Source: Polytrichum commune (taxonomy: Eukaryota; Streptophyta; Polytrichopsida; Polytrichales; Polytrichaceae). From it: a stretch of DNA of 64,000 nucleotides. The stretch is from assembly GCA_950295325.1 (NCBI GenBank), contig OX485803.1:40687554-40751553 (forward strand), in the 5' to 3' direction. Shown piece after piece: positions 1 through 11,768 of the stretch. Made by a program: the position numbers and the translations under genes. The notes under the pieces are model-generated. The model was not told the DNA's origin. It saw only the letters and a list, made by a program, of their open reading frames with translations, and searched no databases. Numbering within the stretch: position 1 is the stretch's first letter; every line of letters begins with the position of its first letter.

Positions 1-884
1 GTGATGGCGATTCCGCGCCCGCTTGCCTCGTCTCGAGAAAAGTGTCATCGGATTTCACTCCGAAAGGGCCCCACAGCAGGTAACGTATTTACCTCTCAGT
101 ACAGTGCTTTTTCCTCTAATTTTCCCCCACGCTCGGATGAAAGATGAAAGCGTCAGGCATTGCCACGGACCCAATTTGCACCATTGGGCAAATTCCCGGG
201 CCTCTGGCTCCGGGAATCAGTTTTTGTGAAAGAGTAGGAGCCACTACGGGTGCTGATGTTGATGTTGAGGTTTGGGTTAAGTCCATCGGCCTCCGAGGGC
301 GGAGGTTTAGCAGCTTTCCTGTTCGGGTTCGCTTTAGAGAATCTTGGACAACTCGGAACAATTTTGCGAGCTTTCGAGTCGTCAAAGCGTCGTCGTAATT
401 TGTCCTGCAGAGACGGCGGAGCGCTGAAAAGGGAAGAGAAGCTGTTTTGCAAAGTCGTCGCGGGCGGGTCACGCAGCCTTAACGATGACGACGATGATGA
501 ATTGCGCTTTTGATCAAAGTTCGTTGTCTCATTTCTCTGGGGAATTATGAGGTACAAATTTGGGGGACCGGAAAAACTTGGTGGATCGACTTAGTAGTAG
601 TACTACTGAGCTAAATTTCGTTGTGGACCCTCTCCTCCGCAAAATTCAACTGAGTCCATACTCCACTTTCATATGTGCTCGGAGTCGGCCTAACCTCAGT
701 CCTCGGGGAGAGTAGTGATGATGCCCGGCTCAAAGTTGAGGTAGCCAGTCCATTTCCGTGGGTTTCGCATACTCGAGGGCCCCTCCGAAGAGGGCCGACC
801 TGTCTGTCGTTCGGCCTTCCCACTTCGGATTCCCAATTCTATGTATGGCCTGCGAATTGCCCGTCCTTCTTTCCTTCCTTCCCC
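1..884. other. Upstream region without an assignable gene
   Basis: The first ~80 bases read openly and end at a plausible splice donor (GT at 80-81), so they could be the tail of an exon from a gene starting outside the window. I cannot find a matching downstream exon or a recognisable protein. The moderately GC-rich stretch at 230-520 has several overlapping open frames on both strands and no family resemblance. The remainder is likely the promoter of the RINGv gene. Confidence 0.25.
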
Positions 885-893
885 TATATATTA
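885..893 (+). promoter_or_regulatory. Candidate TATA box upstream of the RINGv gene
   Basis: TATATATTA lies after a pyrimidine-rich CTTCCTTCCCC stretch, the usual setting of a plant TATA box. Transcription would start near 915-925. The main ATG of the RINGv gene is at 1290, so the leader would be ~370 nt, or would contain an unseen intron. Confidence 0.35.
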
Positions 894-928
894 TTACAAA
901 TTCAACTGTGTAAGGTTGATCCTCCGCC

Positions 929-958
929 ATGGCGATGGCGAGCTTAAATTGGTGTTGA
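929..958 (+). CDS. Possible 9-codon upstream ORF
   Basis: A short frame (MAMASLNWC, then TGA) starts in a very good plant context (GCC ATG GCG) some 40 nt after the candidate TATA box. If it lies in the leader of the RINGv mRNA it would be expected to reduce translation from the main start at 1290. Neither the transcription start nor the leader structure can be proven from sequence alone. Confidence 0.2.
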   Translation: MAMASLNWC

Positions 959-1289
959 CATGTGTTTTGCATGTATGTGTCCCAGATGCCAAACACCAAA
1001 GATCACCATAAGTTGGCGTGACTCACTTTCTGTTGATCCGGCTGCCAGTCTCTTCCATGTAGCTAGTAGGTGTTATTTGCTTGCGGTAGAAGAATTTTGT
1101 GGAAGTAGACGACGAGGTAGCTATGAAAGGAGAAGAAGTACTTACTGAGTTCATGAATAGGCGGGAGTCGTGTTTATTCCAATTTATGAGTAGTTTGGGT
1201 TTGGGTTCAGTGAGCGTGGAATATGGTACTTGAACTGTAGAAGAAAATTCTTCCAACTTCATGCAAGAGCGTAAGTATCGCGCACCAAC

Positions 1290-4200
1290 ATGCTTCGACG
1301 ACTTCATTCTCTAATCAAAGGCTCCAGGGATGTGTCCCAGGCTTTGGATTCATCCCCTGCACATCACCTTCATCATCAACAGGCAGGTGACCGCCCTATC
1401 CATTTAATTGCGCAACCTCGGGAGGGGCCGACACCCAGGGGATTGGTGCAATCTGGGGTTGGTGTCCACAATGAAATCCACACCATGTTTCCAAGGGACT
1501 CATCAAATGGCGAGGAGGAGGAGGAGGAGGAGGAACAAGCCAGAACAACCTCCAACAACAACAACAACAACAACAACATGCCTGAGGCCGAGGAGGAGTC
1601 TTCTTGCGAAGGATATTCAGACACTTCGTGCCGTGAGAAGTACGAGGATGCGTTCGAGACCATTGATCTACAAGAAAGCTTCAGCAATTCGGTAGTCGAG
1701 AATGGAAAGGATTTTAGTCGTGGAGAAGTGAGCGGTAGTACCAATGAGTCTGACCCCGCTATCGCCATCGCCTTGGCGAAGGGTGTGCAGCTGGATGAAG
1801 GCTTTACGGCCATTGACATCTCAAAAGAAGAAGAGGAGAAAAATTTGGGCAAAGGTGGTGATGGTGGTGGCCCGGAGCGCACCATCAGCATGTTGAGCCT
1901 GGACAACTTGGAATGCTGCAGGTCAGTCAGGCAGTTTGTTTGCGGGAAGGGTTTAAGTTTTAAATTATTACATGACCGAGGGAGGGGTGCATTATGGTTA
2001 CCGAAGTGGTCAAGGCTTCTACATTTTGTTTGTAGGAGTAGATTAGGATTCGTTTAATGGGTCATTTTGAGCGTTCGAGCACAATTGGGCGCCAAGTATT
2101 TGGATCGTTTGAGGGTTCACAGTTCAATTGAGGGCCAAATCCTAGGAGGTTTCTGCCGAAACACATGATGGAGTTTTTGGGTGGTTTGAAAGTTCAAAGC
2201 GCAATTGAGCGCCGCATATCATATAAGTTTCCTGCCAAAACACATGGTGGAGGTTGGGTCGTTTCATAGTTCGGAGCTGAATTGAGCGCCAAATCTTATG
2301 TGGTTTCTGCCCAAACACATGGTGGAGGTTTGGGTCGTTTGAGATTTCGGAGCTCAATTGAACACCAAATCTTATGAGTTTTCTGCCAGAACACATGATG
2401 GAGGTTTGGGTCGTTTGAGAATTCAGAGCTCAATTGAGCTCCAAATCTTATGTGGTTTCTGCCAAAACACATGATGGGGTTTTGGGTCGTTTCAGAATTC
2501 GGAGCTCAATTGAGCGCCAAATCTTATACAAGTTCATTGCTGTTGTTGATTACAGAATCTGTCAGCAGCAGCACACGGAGGAACCACTCATCGACTTGGG
2601 TTGTTCGTGTCGAGGAGAATTGGCCAAGGCGCACAGGTCGTGCATTGATATGTGGTTCAAAAACAAGGGTTCCAACAAATGCGAAGTTTGCCAGTAGGGT
2701 TTTCAACCTTGGCCACCCATGCTCAAGCTCAATTTCTGCGCTTGCAAGAAATACTAATTATAAGTTAGGAATCTGGCACTAACTACACCCAATACAACTC
2801 ATTGATCTATTTGTAATGCAATGTCCGTGTCAGACATGTAGCAGCCAACATTCCAGCTCCAGCATCGCAGCCAATCGTAAGTTCATCCACGCTGAAGTTA
2901 CTTCATTTCAACAGCTTTTTTACTCTAAATAAAACCAATGGCACTGACTCAATTGGGTGCAGAGCAGAGACACACCTTTGCATTTGAAAAGTTCAAGAAA
3001 TACAAAGGTTCGGAACTAAGCTGACAACATCACAAACCTCTAAATTCACATATCCACCACATCAAACTATAACATAGGGTTGCAATTTTGATTTTCTTTC
3101 TTTCTATCATAGTATTTTTAAGCATGTGCTTAAGAACGTTCTCCTTCAATTCTAGCTTCAAGAATAAATCCAATAAGCAAAGTCCTTGATTGCCAAGCAT
3201 TAAGTGGCAAGCTCTCATTAATGGATACCTCATTATTACCTATCTACCTTCTCCCATCTCCCAAGATTCAACTCAAATATCATGCCAAGAAGAATCTCAC
3301 TGAGCGTATAGTCTCCAAAAGTCTTACCTTGGATGAACACCCACTACACCACTTAAGAATGCTATGATATTACATAGTTGCACGAACTAAAAGGTTGAAT
3401 ATGAGTTGAAGCACTGTGTGAATTTCGAGATGGGTATTTTATGAGTTTATTGTTCTGATTGTGGATGTGGTTTTGCTTGCCCTGACAGCCGCATTTCTGG
3501 GTATGGAGGGTTGGGGGTCCGTACACAATCGGCCAAGCAACTTCAGCATATTCAACCAGGGTAGGGCTCTATAATGGACTGATACTGGTTCGGCCAGTTC
3601 TACTTGAAGTTATACAGAGGCACCCTTTCCTTCCAGTTCTGTGGCTGCTATTGCTGGCATTCATGACATACCTCTTCGTGGATGCGATCAACACATCCAC
3701 CATCGGATATGCTGCAATGCCTATTGGCTTCCTTTTTGGTAAGACGAGGTAACATTGTGTTGTTTTTTCTTCTTCCATCCGAACTGAGCCTGAGGGGATC
3801 GGGGATGTGTGTGATCACTTGTATGTATGTGTGGGGTTAGGCTCACTTTCAACCGCTCTGGGCGGCGATGCTGATTCTGGTTGCGGGGCTCTTGTTTGAT
3901 GTCCTCATCTCCATCTTTCTGGGGGCTTCCGCCTTGCCTGTTAATATAATTATTGGTAACTTTCTCTGCCCTTCCTACCTTCTCACACTCTTTCTCTTTT
4001 GCAAACAAAAAAAAGAAACAAGAAAAAAGAAAAAGGGAGGCAGAGTGCCGGAGGAGATGGAAGGGTAGAGAGAGGCAAAATGACAGGATGATGGGCTTGC
4101 AAAAGTTCCATCCTGGTCTCAATCTTCCGTTCCACCCAAAGGCCTACTACAGTAGCGTTGGGGTTTTGCATTTTAACATGACTTAGTGCACGAAGCATCT

Positions 4201-5979
4201 TGCATTCCACATTGTTGTCAATGATGGAGTGCTTGAATGTTGTGATGGAGGAGGCATACCCTCCAGGCCGAAACAACACTTGTAAATCGCTTCCACTCGC
4301 CTCTTTCACATCACTCAAGGATTTGCAAGCATGTCAGAGAGCATGAACCGTTTTTAACCAGTGCCACTATATTATTGTTGTGTTTCAGGATTTTGGCAAA
4401 TGATTGTTATTCTACAAGCTAATAGTGCTTCATGCGTTGATGCTCATGATAAGCAACATAATATTGAGATACTGCCTAACACTGCAGTTGTAAGGTAGAG
4501 ATACCCAGACTCCAACAAATAACCTAAAGTCAACACTATGTACCACTGTCATACATTTGACCCCCCAAATGTGTGCTTTTAGTACATGGTACTGATGTTA
4601 GGTTCAGTGTTGGTTTTGGGTATACGTACCTTACCTGTATGTGCTTGGTTTAGGTTAGGGTCAACCAGTCTAATGAACATCTCCCTCTTTTTGTAGGCGT
4701 TCTGGTGGTACTGGGCTTGGGCACAGCTGTGCGGTTGATTCTGGAATGTTGCCATCAAAGAATCATGCAGCGCAACCTTCGCCGGTTAGAGCTGCAGCCA
4801 ATATCCAGTGCATATGAGGCTCCATTGCAAGTTGTCACTCAATCCTCCGATGTACAGGTCAAATTCCTTTCTACTTCATGATCTCCTTCGAGGGATGACA
4901 TTTGTGAGAGGATTTTGCACAACCAAGAGGTTTGAACCTCTGTTGGACCGGTATATAGGTGAATGCATGGCATCGATACAATAGCATGAGTGGTGGTTTT
5001 GAAGAACCTACCTACAGGGTATCAAAATTGTAATAGTAGTCACGTATTCATACTTGGTGGGTATCACAAGATGAGTGAATTTTTATATACCTGAGTCATT
5101 ATTTGGGTCAATACCATCCTAGTACCACATTGATACTAGGCTAATTTTACCTAGGTATGAAGGTTTTTGAATAGTTTATAGACTCGAGTGGTGGCAAAAT
5201 TAAAAATATCCTCAAATTCTGGACCCTATTGGTCTTGAAATCCTCATTATATATACCCATGTGGTATCAAAAAATGGTCATACCAGTCCAACACTGGTGT
5301 GGACGTTAGGATAGAATCAATAGCATGCGAATGAATGACCTTGAGCAGAAGACTCACTTCCACATTTTTAGGTCTTTGACTGTCAATACTGTCGACACAA
5401 GAAGAGGATTTTTACATGACATCTACTGGCTCCAGCTAACAGAACTATCTACTAGTTTACTCCTCTTCCCAATTTTCTCCTTGAAGATATTATAACTCAC
5501 TTATGGGAAAGGAAAGTATTGAATAACTAATCAGATAGTAATATTTCACAAATACATTTTCTCAACGAATCCCTCTGTAGGCAGGTGCAGATGATGATCA
5601 CAGAAAGTAGGAATCTGACTCTCAAAATTGGTAGTGCCAAGATTTTCATGTTAGTCTTGAGACCATTCCCTAGGAAACTTCATATACCACCTCATTGTTG
5701 CCTACGTTAGGACATGAAGCCAACATGCATTTAAGAAGTAGATCTTAGGGGTCACCCTCAACACTTGCTCAAGAATGTTACGTGACGCTTGAGAGAAGGA
5801 TGTTTTTGAACTCTAGGTTCGATGTGCACTTATGCTACTTGTATATATGTAGCATAATAATTCTCTGTATTTGTTGTGATGTTATGGTTTAAGATTGTCA
5901 GCCTCATAGTCTCTTTTGTTTGTTGTTGGCTTTGGCTCAGACTCAACCTCCTGCTCAACCTACAGAACTTGGTGCTTAG
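1290..5979 (+). CDS. RING-variant (RINGv, MARCH-like) membrane E3 ubiquitin ligase, 7 exons
   Basis: Proposed exons are 1290-1921, 2556-2693, 2834-2876, 3489-3560, 3841-3955, 4697-4857 and 5941-5979. They join in phase to 399 residues. A low-complexity acidic and Asn-rich N-terminus (~1-207) is followed by a C4HC3 RINGv finger at about 210-256: CRIC, 13 residues, CSC, 7 residues, H, 2, C, 12, CEVC. Next comes the plant-typical FWVWRVGGP segment, then two hydrophobic helices (~304-322 and ~333-350) separated by ALPVNIII, as in plant membrane RINGv proteins. RINGv proteins transfer ubiquitin from an E2 to membrane substrates; the substrate here is unknown. The finger is split after its first cysteine pair's second codon, by an intron carrying a minisatellite. 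The last exon is the least certain: without it translation would continue past 4857 and stop at 4879-4881. The start is the first Met of the long frame. Confidence 0.85.
2085..2530. repeat. ~76-bp intronic minisatellite, about 6 units
   Basis: The motif CACATGATGG (or CACATGGTGG) recurs at 2162, 2241, 2316, 2392 and 2468, giving spacings of 79, 75, 76 and 76. A further diverged unit lies before 2162. Each unit contains a version of GAGCTCAATTGAGCGCCAAATC and of TTTCTGCCAAAACACATG. The array fills most of intron 1 of the RINGv gene and stops about 25 bases before the exon that begins the zinc finger. Confidence 0.85.
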
Positions 5980-8327
5980 GGATTCCATGGGTGTTCAAGA
6001 AATCTATCATCAGCTCCAAGTGCCAAACGGTGAATGCGCGTGTATTTACCAACACTTGTCCCTACAATCCGAGGTCCACATATTCAACCCAACACATCTG
6101 CTCTCTCAAGTCATGAAGCATGAAGACATTTAAAGCCAAGCATGTATGATGGATTGATTAACCTTATAGTTAGCACTTGTTAGATTCTTCGCATGAGTCT
6201 TCTGCATGTTTTCTTCCAAGTCAGGTGCTTGCGCGCGGGCCACCTTGCCTCATGAGGTCCAGTGGTGCCATTAAAACAAAGATTTTGATTAGCTTTTTCC
6301 AACAATGATAAGCTCAAAGTGGGAGCCAATTCTTGGGGTAGGGACCATCCAAGTCCAAACAACAGGTACATTTCGGTTTAGTTCTGCTTTCCTCCTGTAG
6401 AGGTGTGTAAAAAAAATAAAAATAGAAAGGAACCTGCAATGATTGAAGCAGCATCAATAATCTCTAGTCTCTAGTGACAGCATTAGCATCAAGAGTGCCA
6501 TCACATTATTTATGTACAGACTGCATGTAAAACATAGTTGCGACATGGAATGCGGTTCTACTGCTACCATGGCCACCCTTCCTTGTCAAAACAATTTTTG
6601 TTCTCTCCAAGGTTACGTTTCAATGCGACTACAGCTAATATGACTAGTACTTTTGTCCTACAACTACTGCCAACCTTTGTGACACATCCAGAGGTCTGTA
6701 AAGAGGAGGGTTATGTCATGTTGCAAAAACTGAGATATGAAGATCGTCAAGAAACAGTGAAGTGAGCAGAACAGTCACAAGGTCAAATACCTGCCAGATA
6801 ATTTGGATCTTCAATATTTGTCTTGGAGGGGTCGATTTTACAATATGCATATTTGCCACATATTTGCAAGGCATCCGTGTATCATGATTCCCACATCATT
6901 GACATTATATCAACAATCCTCCACATTTTGAAAGCCAACATTTCCACATGTCTGGACATTTCTACACTGATATGTGCAATTAGGTTGACCCACATTAACT
7001 TCTCAACATTCCACGTTTTTTTGAATATTTATACCACAGAACAAAAATACATGAAAGTTTTCTTTTTACTGTAGTTGCTATACAGGTGATCCAATAAATC
7101 AAAATAAGCTTTTGTGATGTGGTTTTGACCCAGCATAACACTTCTCAGTCATAGGCTGATGCACTGTGTGGTTAAGAATTATCCAGGCATATTTTGGGTT
7201 ACCTACATTTTGTGTACATTTAGTCTAAGTATTGTTCATTATAACCAGTAGCTAGCCACTAATCCAAGAATACTATTGATTAATGAGGGTTGAATTGTCA
7301 AATAGGTGCTACATATTTCTTTGAGCCAATCCTAGTTCAAGTTGTTCACTATGTATACAATAAAATATTCAAGCTTACTCGCTACGCAGGTGTCAAATAT
7401 TTTTAATATCCTACTGCTAAATCCTAAGAATTTGGTTTAAATTAGTTGGTGGTTCCATTGATTCGGCCTCTCCTCCTCCCTTCTTTTAGAAAGGGAGTGG
7501 AGTGCAAAGGTTGAATAATATTATGGAGGTAATTTGCATGGGTAGAAGAATCAACTTATTCATGAGTTTAATCTAATTCCACATATAATTGAGTAAAGAA
7601 GAATACATACTATTAAAGCACACTAGAACTAAAGATAAGATTGCACAAGCATATATACATATGTAGAGGCACATGAACAATGCTTGGATTGAGATGGTCA
7701 TCTTCACTCCTTATCTTGCTCTTTATTGTATTTTTTTCTCCTTGGTTCATACTATGTATATGGGATATCTCAACCCTCATTTTCCACAAATCATATAGGC
7801 TTATTTAAACATTATTCATTCATATACCTCTAACAATCACAAACCTATAACTACAAGCAACCTAATGCTCTATCCTCAACACTCATACGTTGAGAGTAAT
7901 CAAAGGATTGCAATTTCATTACCCTTAATAATGATTGTCATCTCTCCATGTTTTCAAAAGACATAGTTTCATACAACTTCAAAGAATCACCAAAATTTGT
8001 CAAAATTGGTTAATTTCTTCACCACGTTGGGGTAATATGTGATTCTTCCACCATACTCCAAGTGGAGGGCGCTCCCTTGTAGAGTATCTTCATTCTCCTA
8101 AAGGTTGTGCCTCTCCACAAACATCTATACTTGGTTATCGCATCCCATCGCATCAAATTGCAACAGACTCACATTAGAGCTTAAATCTTTCTTTAACTCA
8201 GATTCTCTAGCAACTCTCCATTTTGTTTTGTGAATTTGTTGTAGTTTTGCAATCTAGTATATGTCATATTGGCAGACTTAGAGCCAGGTAATGGCAAGAG
8301 CATGAGGAGGACGAAGTGTTGCAGCGC
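5980..8327. other. AT-rich intergenic DNA, no gene seen
   Basis: The start is the 3' untranslated region of the RINGv gene. I find only short open frames without splice context, a few poly-A and poly-T runs, and no recognisable domains. An open frame on the minus strand reaches the LINE insertion point at 8328 but has no recognisable homology. Confidence 0.5.
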
Positions 8328-8340
8328 TACCACGTGCACA
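8328..8340. repeat. Target-site duplication, left copy
   Basis: TACCACGTGCACA is repeated exactly at 10960-10972. The two copies bracket the LINE, fixing its insertion boundaries at 8341 and 10959. Confidence 0.85.
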
Positions 8341-10959
8341 GAAGAAGAAGAACTCCAACCCCCAAAAGGGGGGCCGGAGTGAATAGAGTGTCTGTTCGTA
8401 GGACATCCTTGGCCATACCCCAAGGTAGTGGCGTTGGATGTAATACTACTTCACCCTTTTCAGGGAGTAGACACTATGTTAGTAGCAAGTGACTTTTTTA
8501 CAGGTTTTAACCGGTGGCATGGGTTTTGGGGGAAAGTATGTGGGCCTATGTGATTAAGTGTGGTTTTGTAGGTCATTTACAAATTGTCTATTTTCTAGCT
8601 GTCTTTTATGGATTAAAATTGAATGTGCATATTGTATGGCAATTGTGTTAATTTGTTTAAATGTGTTTTTAATTTGTGATGGGGGAAGTTTAAACTTTGT
8701 TTCTAAATGCGTTCATCGAGGGGATGTGAGTTGTGGCTCTGGCACCTGATGCTAATACTATGAGTGGAGTTGCATTCCAGCCTCTTGCATTGAGGTTGTT
8801 AATGAGTGGTTGGTATTTAGTAGTTTTTCTTTCTCTTGTTTTGGCCGAGAACCTGTCATTGCAGTATGTGAATTCGATGAATTGTATGGTGACTTCCGGA
8901 GTGGGTGTTTCTGGTGGCGGGGAGTTGTATGGATGCCCAATGACACATAGTATGTCGGGTTTGAGTCTAGCATTGCAATGACATCTTTGGGTACTACATG
9001 TGCATGGGAGTAACCAGCTAGGTACTGTGTTTTCTTGTGGGGATTCATTGTATGTGCCAGCATTCATAAGTATATAGTGCCGGGTTACTTTATTTGAGAC
9101 AAGGAGTTTTCGAATTTCCCAGACTGTTTTGTTGTGTCTTTTTGTGATTAGTGCGTGGATATGCTATTGTTTGCATTTAAGGAGTACGTGTAGCCATGTG
9201 TCAGCTTCTGGTGAGTTGCAAATTGGGCATGTGGTGGATGGGTATGCGTTTCGTCCAAATAAGAGTTGTTTCCAGGCATGTCCCATATATTGTCCGGTTC
9301 TAAATTTCACTAAACATGTTTTTTGTTTATCTGTGATGACCAGGTTGTTCCAAAAGTCATTTGATAAGTCTTTGTCAATGTCTTTGTTATTAAGCCATTT
9401 GTGTAGTTGGTGTGTTTGGGTTGCTACAATTGTTAGATTGTGCTTTTTGTCATATTTGAGGATGTATTTACCAAGGTGACGGATTGGGCCTTTATCTGGT
9501 GTGTCTTGCATTGAGTGCCACCAGTCTTTTTGGAGGTAGTATGGTGTGGGGTGGGCATGTTCGTATGTTTCCACTGCGTCCCTATGTATTAATGTACATC
9601 CCATTTTGGCTAGTTTATATGCGTGTTCATTGCCACTTATGTTTGTGTGGGCTTTGACTTTATGTAGTGTGGTGATTTGTGTGCGGGACTGTAACATCTT
9701 AATTATGGATTCAAGTATTTTTTTGTCTGGGTGACTATTGTGTAGGGTGGGGTGTTTTATCTGTGTGTTTAGGAGGTATAGGACATTGAGGCAATCTGTG
9801 AAAATGTGTGCTGGTTCATTTCGATATGTGGTAGTGAGGAGGCGGAGGGTGTGGTGTATAGCCATGAGTTCTGCTCGTAGGATATTTTGGAGTCCTGGTA
9901 ATCTTTCTGCGATTTCTAGATTTTTGAAAGGGTTATATATGCCATATCCTGCTTTTTCTCTCCTCCAATGTTCTTGGGTTATAGCTTTGGGAGGTATAAA
10001 TGATCCATCTGTGTAATAGCAAAATTGTGGTTGGTATTTAAGGGGTAGGCAAATGTTTTGATTGTTGATTAATGGGATATTGTTGGTTTGGGTCGTAGGG
10101 GGAGGAGGCGGGTATGTGAGTTGGGATCATTTCTTATTGCAATTTACTGGTGTGTCCATGGGTGTTGGTGGTACATTTGTGTTAAACATAGTGGGTATTT
10201 GTAGGGTGTGGCCAATAAAGTTCATTCGTTGTGCATATCCTCTTGGTCCGAGGGGTGAGGTTTTGTGGTGTATGCACAATATTTGGATGTCACGGCTTTC
10301 TATTCGGGGTTCAATTCGTAGTTTTGGTGGTATTGTGGGTTCATCATATGTAATAGTATTTGCCTTGAAGTGTGTGATGATGTGTGAGTCTAGGAAAGGG
10401 CCTACATGTAGATGGAGGTTATGGTACCAGATAGGGTCAGTTGTTATGAGTATTGTAACTGTGTCGGGGTTGTTTTTGGCTGCAAGTCGTGCCCAATGCA
10501 AGGCTTGTTGGGTGTCTTTTTCTGAATGTGGGTGGGCATACCCGTTCCCTATCCATTTGTGTTGGAATGCGGTCCCTATTGACCCAAATACTTTGTCTCT
10601 TGTAAATGGGGAAGAGAATTGTTTTAGTGAGGTAGTGCATATTACCGGTGATGAGAAGTATGAGTGTGTGATTTGAAATGAGTCTATAATGTGTTCAAGG
10701 ATGGCATTAGGGAGTGTGTATTGTGAGAGTTTGAAGGGGTCATTTTTGGGCATTCTATATTTGTATCGTTGGTACAACCATGCAACTTCCTTTTCAAAGG
10801 ATTGTATGGGGGGTATTAAGTTTAGCGATTGGTGTAATGCGTTTTGGTATTGTTCCCATAGCCACTGTAATCTTTGTTCAGGGATGGTAATTATGTGGCG
10901 CCCATCCTCATCGTATATATGTAATGCACCGTGTTGACTTTGGATGGTGGCATGTGTGT
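8341..10959 (-). mobile_element. 5'-truncated LINE, copy 1, with RNase H and RLE-like endonuclease
   Basis: This minus-strand non-LTR retrotransposon is flanked by a 13-bp target-site duplication. Its 3' end (8341) is a short (CTT)n-type tail instead of poly-A, and copy 2 ends similarly. The 5' end lies inside the coding sequence, so reverse transcription stopped early and the RT domain is not present. The 3' untranslated region is ~213 bp (8341-8553). The G-rich + strand and the conserved minus frame show the orientation. The exact duplication and a frame nearly open over 2.3 kb suggest a fairly recent insertion. Confidence 0.85.
8554..10959 (-). pseudogene. LINE polyprotein C-terminal part: PCIF1-like domain, RNase H, CCHC, RLE-like nuclease
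   Basis: One frame runs from 10959 to 8690 with two in-frame stops (near 10127 and 9164). A one-base shift near 8690 then leads into the last ~45 codons, ending at 8554. In order: a domain at ~10630-10345 with FGSIG, GNGYAHPH, ITTDPIW and DSHIITHF, resembling PCIF1-type N6-adenine methyltransferases, where AHPH stands at the place of the catalytic NPPF; RNase H at ~10015-9590 (YTDGSF, AELMAI, FTDCLN, HKVKAH and GNEHAYKLA give the acidic residues); a CCHC knuckle (CPIC, 9 residues, H, 4, C); RHNKTVWEI; then KPDIL and IEFTYCND with downstream Lys, as in the restriction-like endonuclease of R2-type LINEs. RNase H degrades RNA in RNA-DNA hybrids, and the nuclease would nick target DNA. The methyltransferase assignment is tentative. 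Confidence 0.7.
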
Positions 10960-10972
10960 TACCACGTGCACA
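10960..10972. repeat. Target-site duplication, right copy
   Basis: This is the exact partner of 8328-8340 (TACCACGTGCACA). Host sequence resumes at 10973. Confidence 0.85.
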
Positions 10973-11768
10973 CAAGTAAACAGAGTGGCGCAAGGAGGAG
11001 CACACCTAGGTCCAAGATCAATGCAAGCAAACTGCAAAACCAAAGCACGACAGACACGAGTAGATCACTTAGTGCATTTTAAAAACGACGTGCGGCATAA
11101 TATAGAGAGGATTAAAATCATTTGAAATAAAAATTATAAAGGAATTCCAAATAATGAAGGGACCATTAAATGTAGACAATCCCATCATAAGTAACTTAGA
11201 TGGACATAAAACGTGGGCCATTATTTTTTGTAAAATTAGTATAGGGGCTAAAGATAAGGATCCTAGAAGGTATGTTTAGTATGGTACGTAAATGGGTTTA
11301 GGACTCACGGGGATGGATGATAATTGGGATTTCCATCTGTCCAAAAATGGCTTAAAAGGAATATAGAATACAAAAAATTGCAGTGACTTGGACAATATAA
11401 GTAATGGAAGGGTGTAAACAAATGGGCCATTTATGAAATTTAAGTAATTATAGGGAGGCTTTAATTCATCCCTTGAAGGTAAATAGCCCCAAAACAAAAA
11501 AACCCCCAGCCGCATGTGGTGCACAAAAATGCCTTAGAGTGATCTACCCGTGACGACAGTTCTATGAGGCACGAGAAAGAAAGACTAGTGACACCACATG
11601 CACTTAAGAGAATACGTCGACACCACAAGGAAGATCCACGATCTATGAGACAGGAGCAAAGACATGTGACACAAGAGAGAGAAGAGCCAAGGAGGCAGAA
11701 GCGAGCATGATTGTGTGTAACATCCGGTACACAAAAACCATATTGCCAAGAGGAGACGCAACATTGAG
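10973..11768. other. Intergenic DNA, no gene seen
   Basis: This is the right flank of the LINE insertion. Only short, poorly supported open frames occur. 11540-11720 is purine-rich (GAGACAGGAGCAAAGACATG and similar) and may belong to a degraded repeat. Confidence 0.4.

Noticed and set aside
1-560. Overlapping open frames on both strands at the left edge
   Set aside because: They are GC-rich and mutually overlapping, without a family match or consistent splice partners. Only a note on the possible donor at 80-81 was kept.
10062-10676. 204-codon plus-strand frame
   Set aside because: It is antisense to the LINE coding frame and is Val/Gly/Cys-rich with no recognisable domain. The minus strand holds the RNase H and associated domains.
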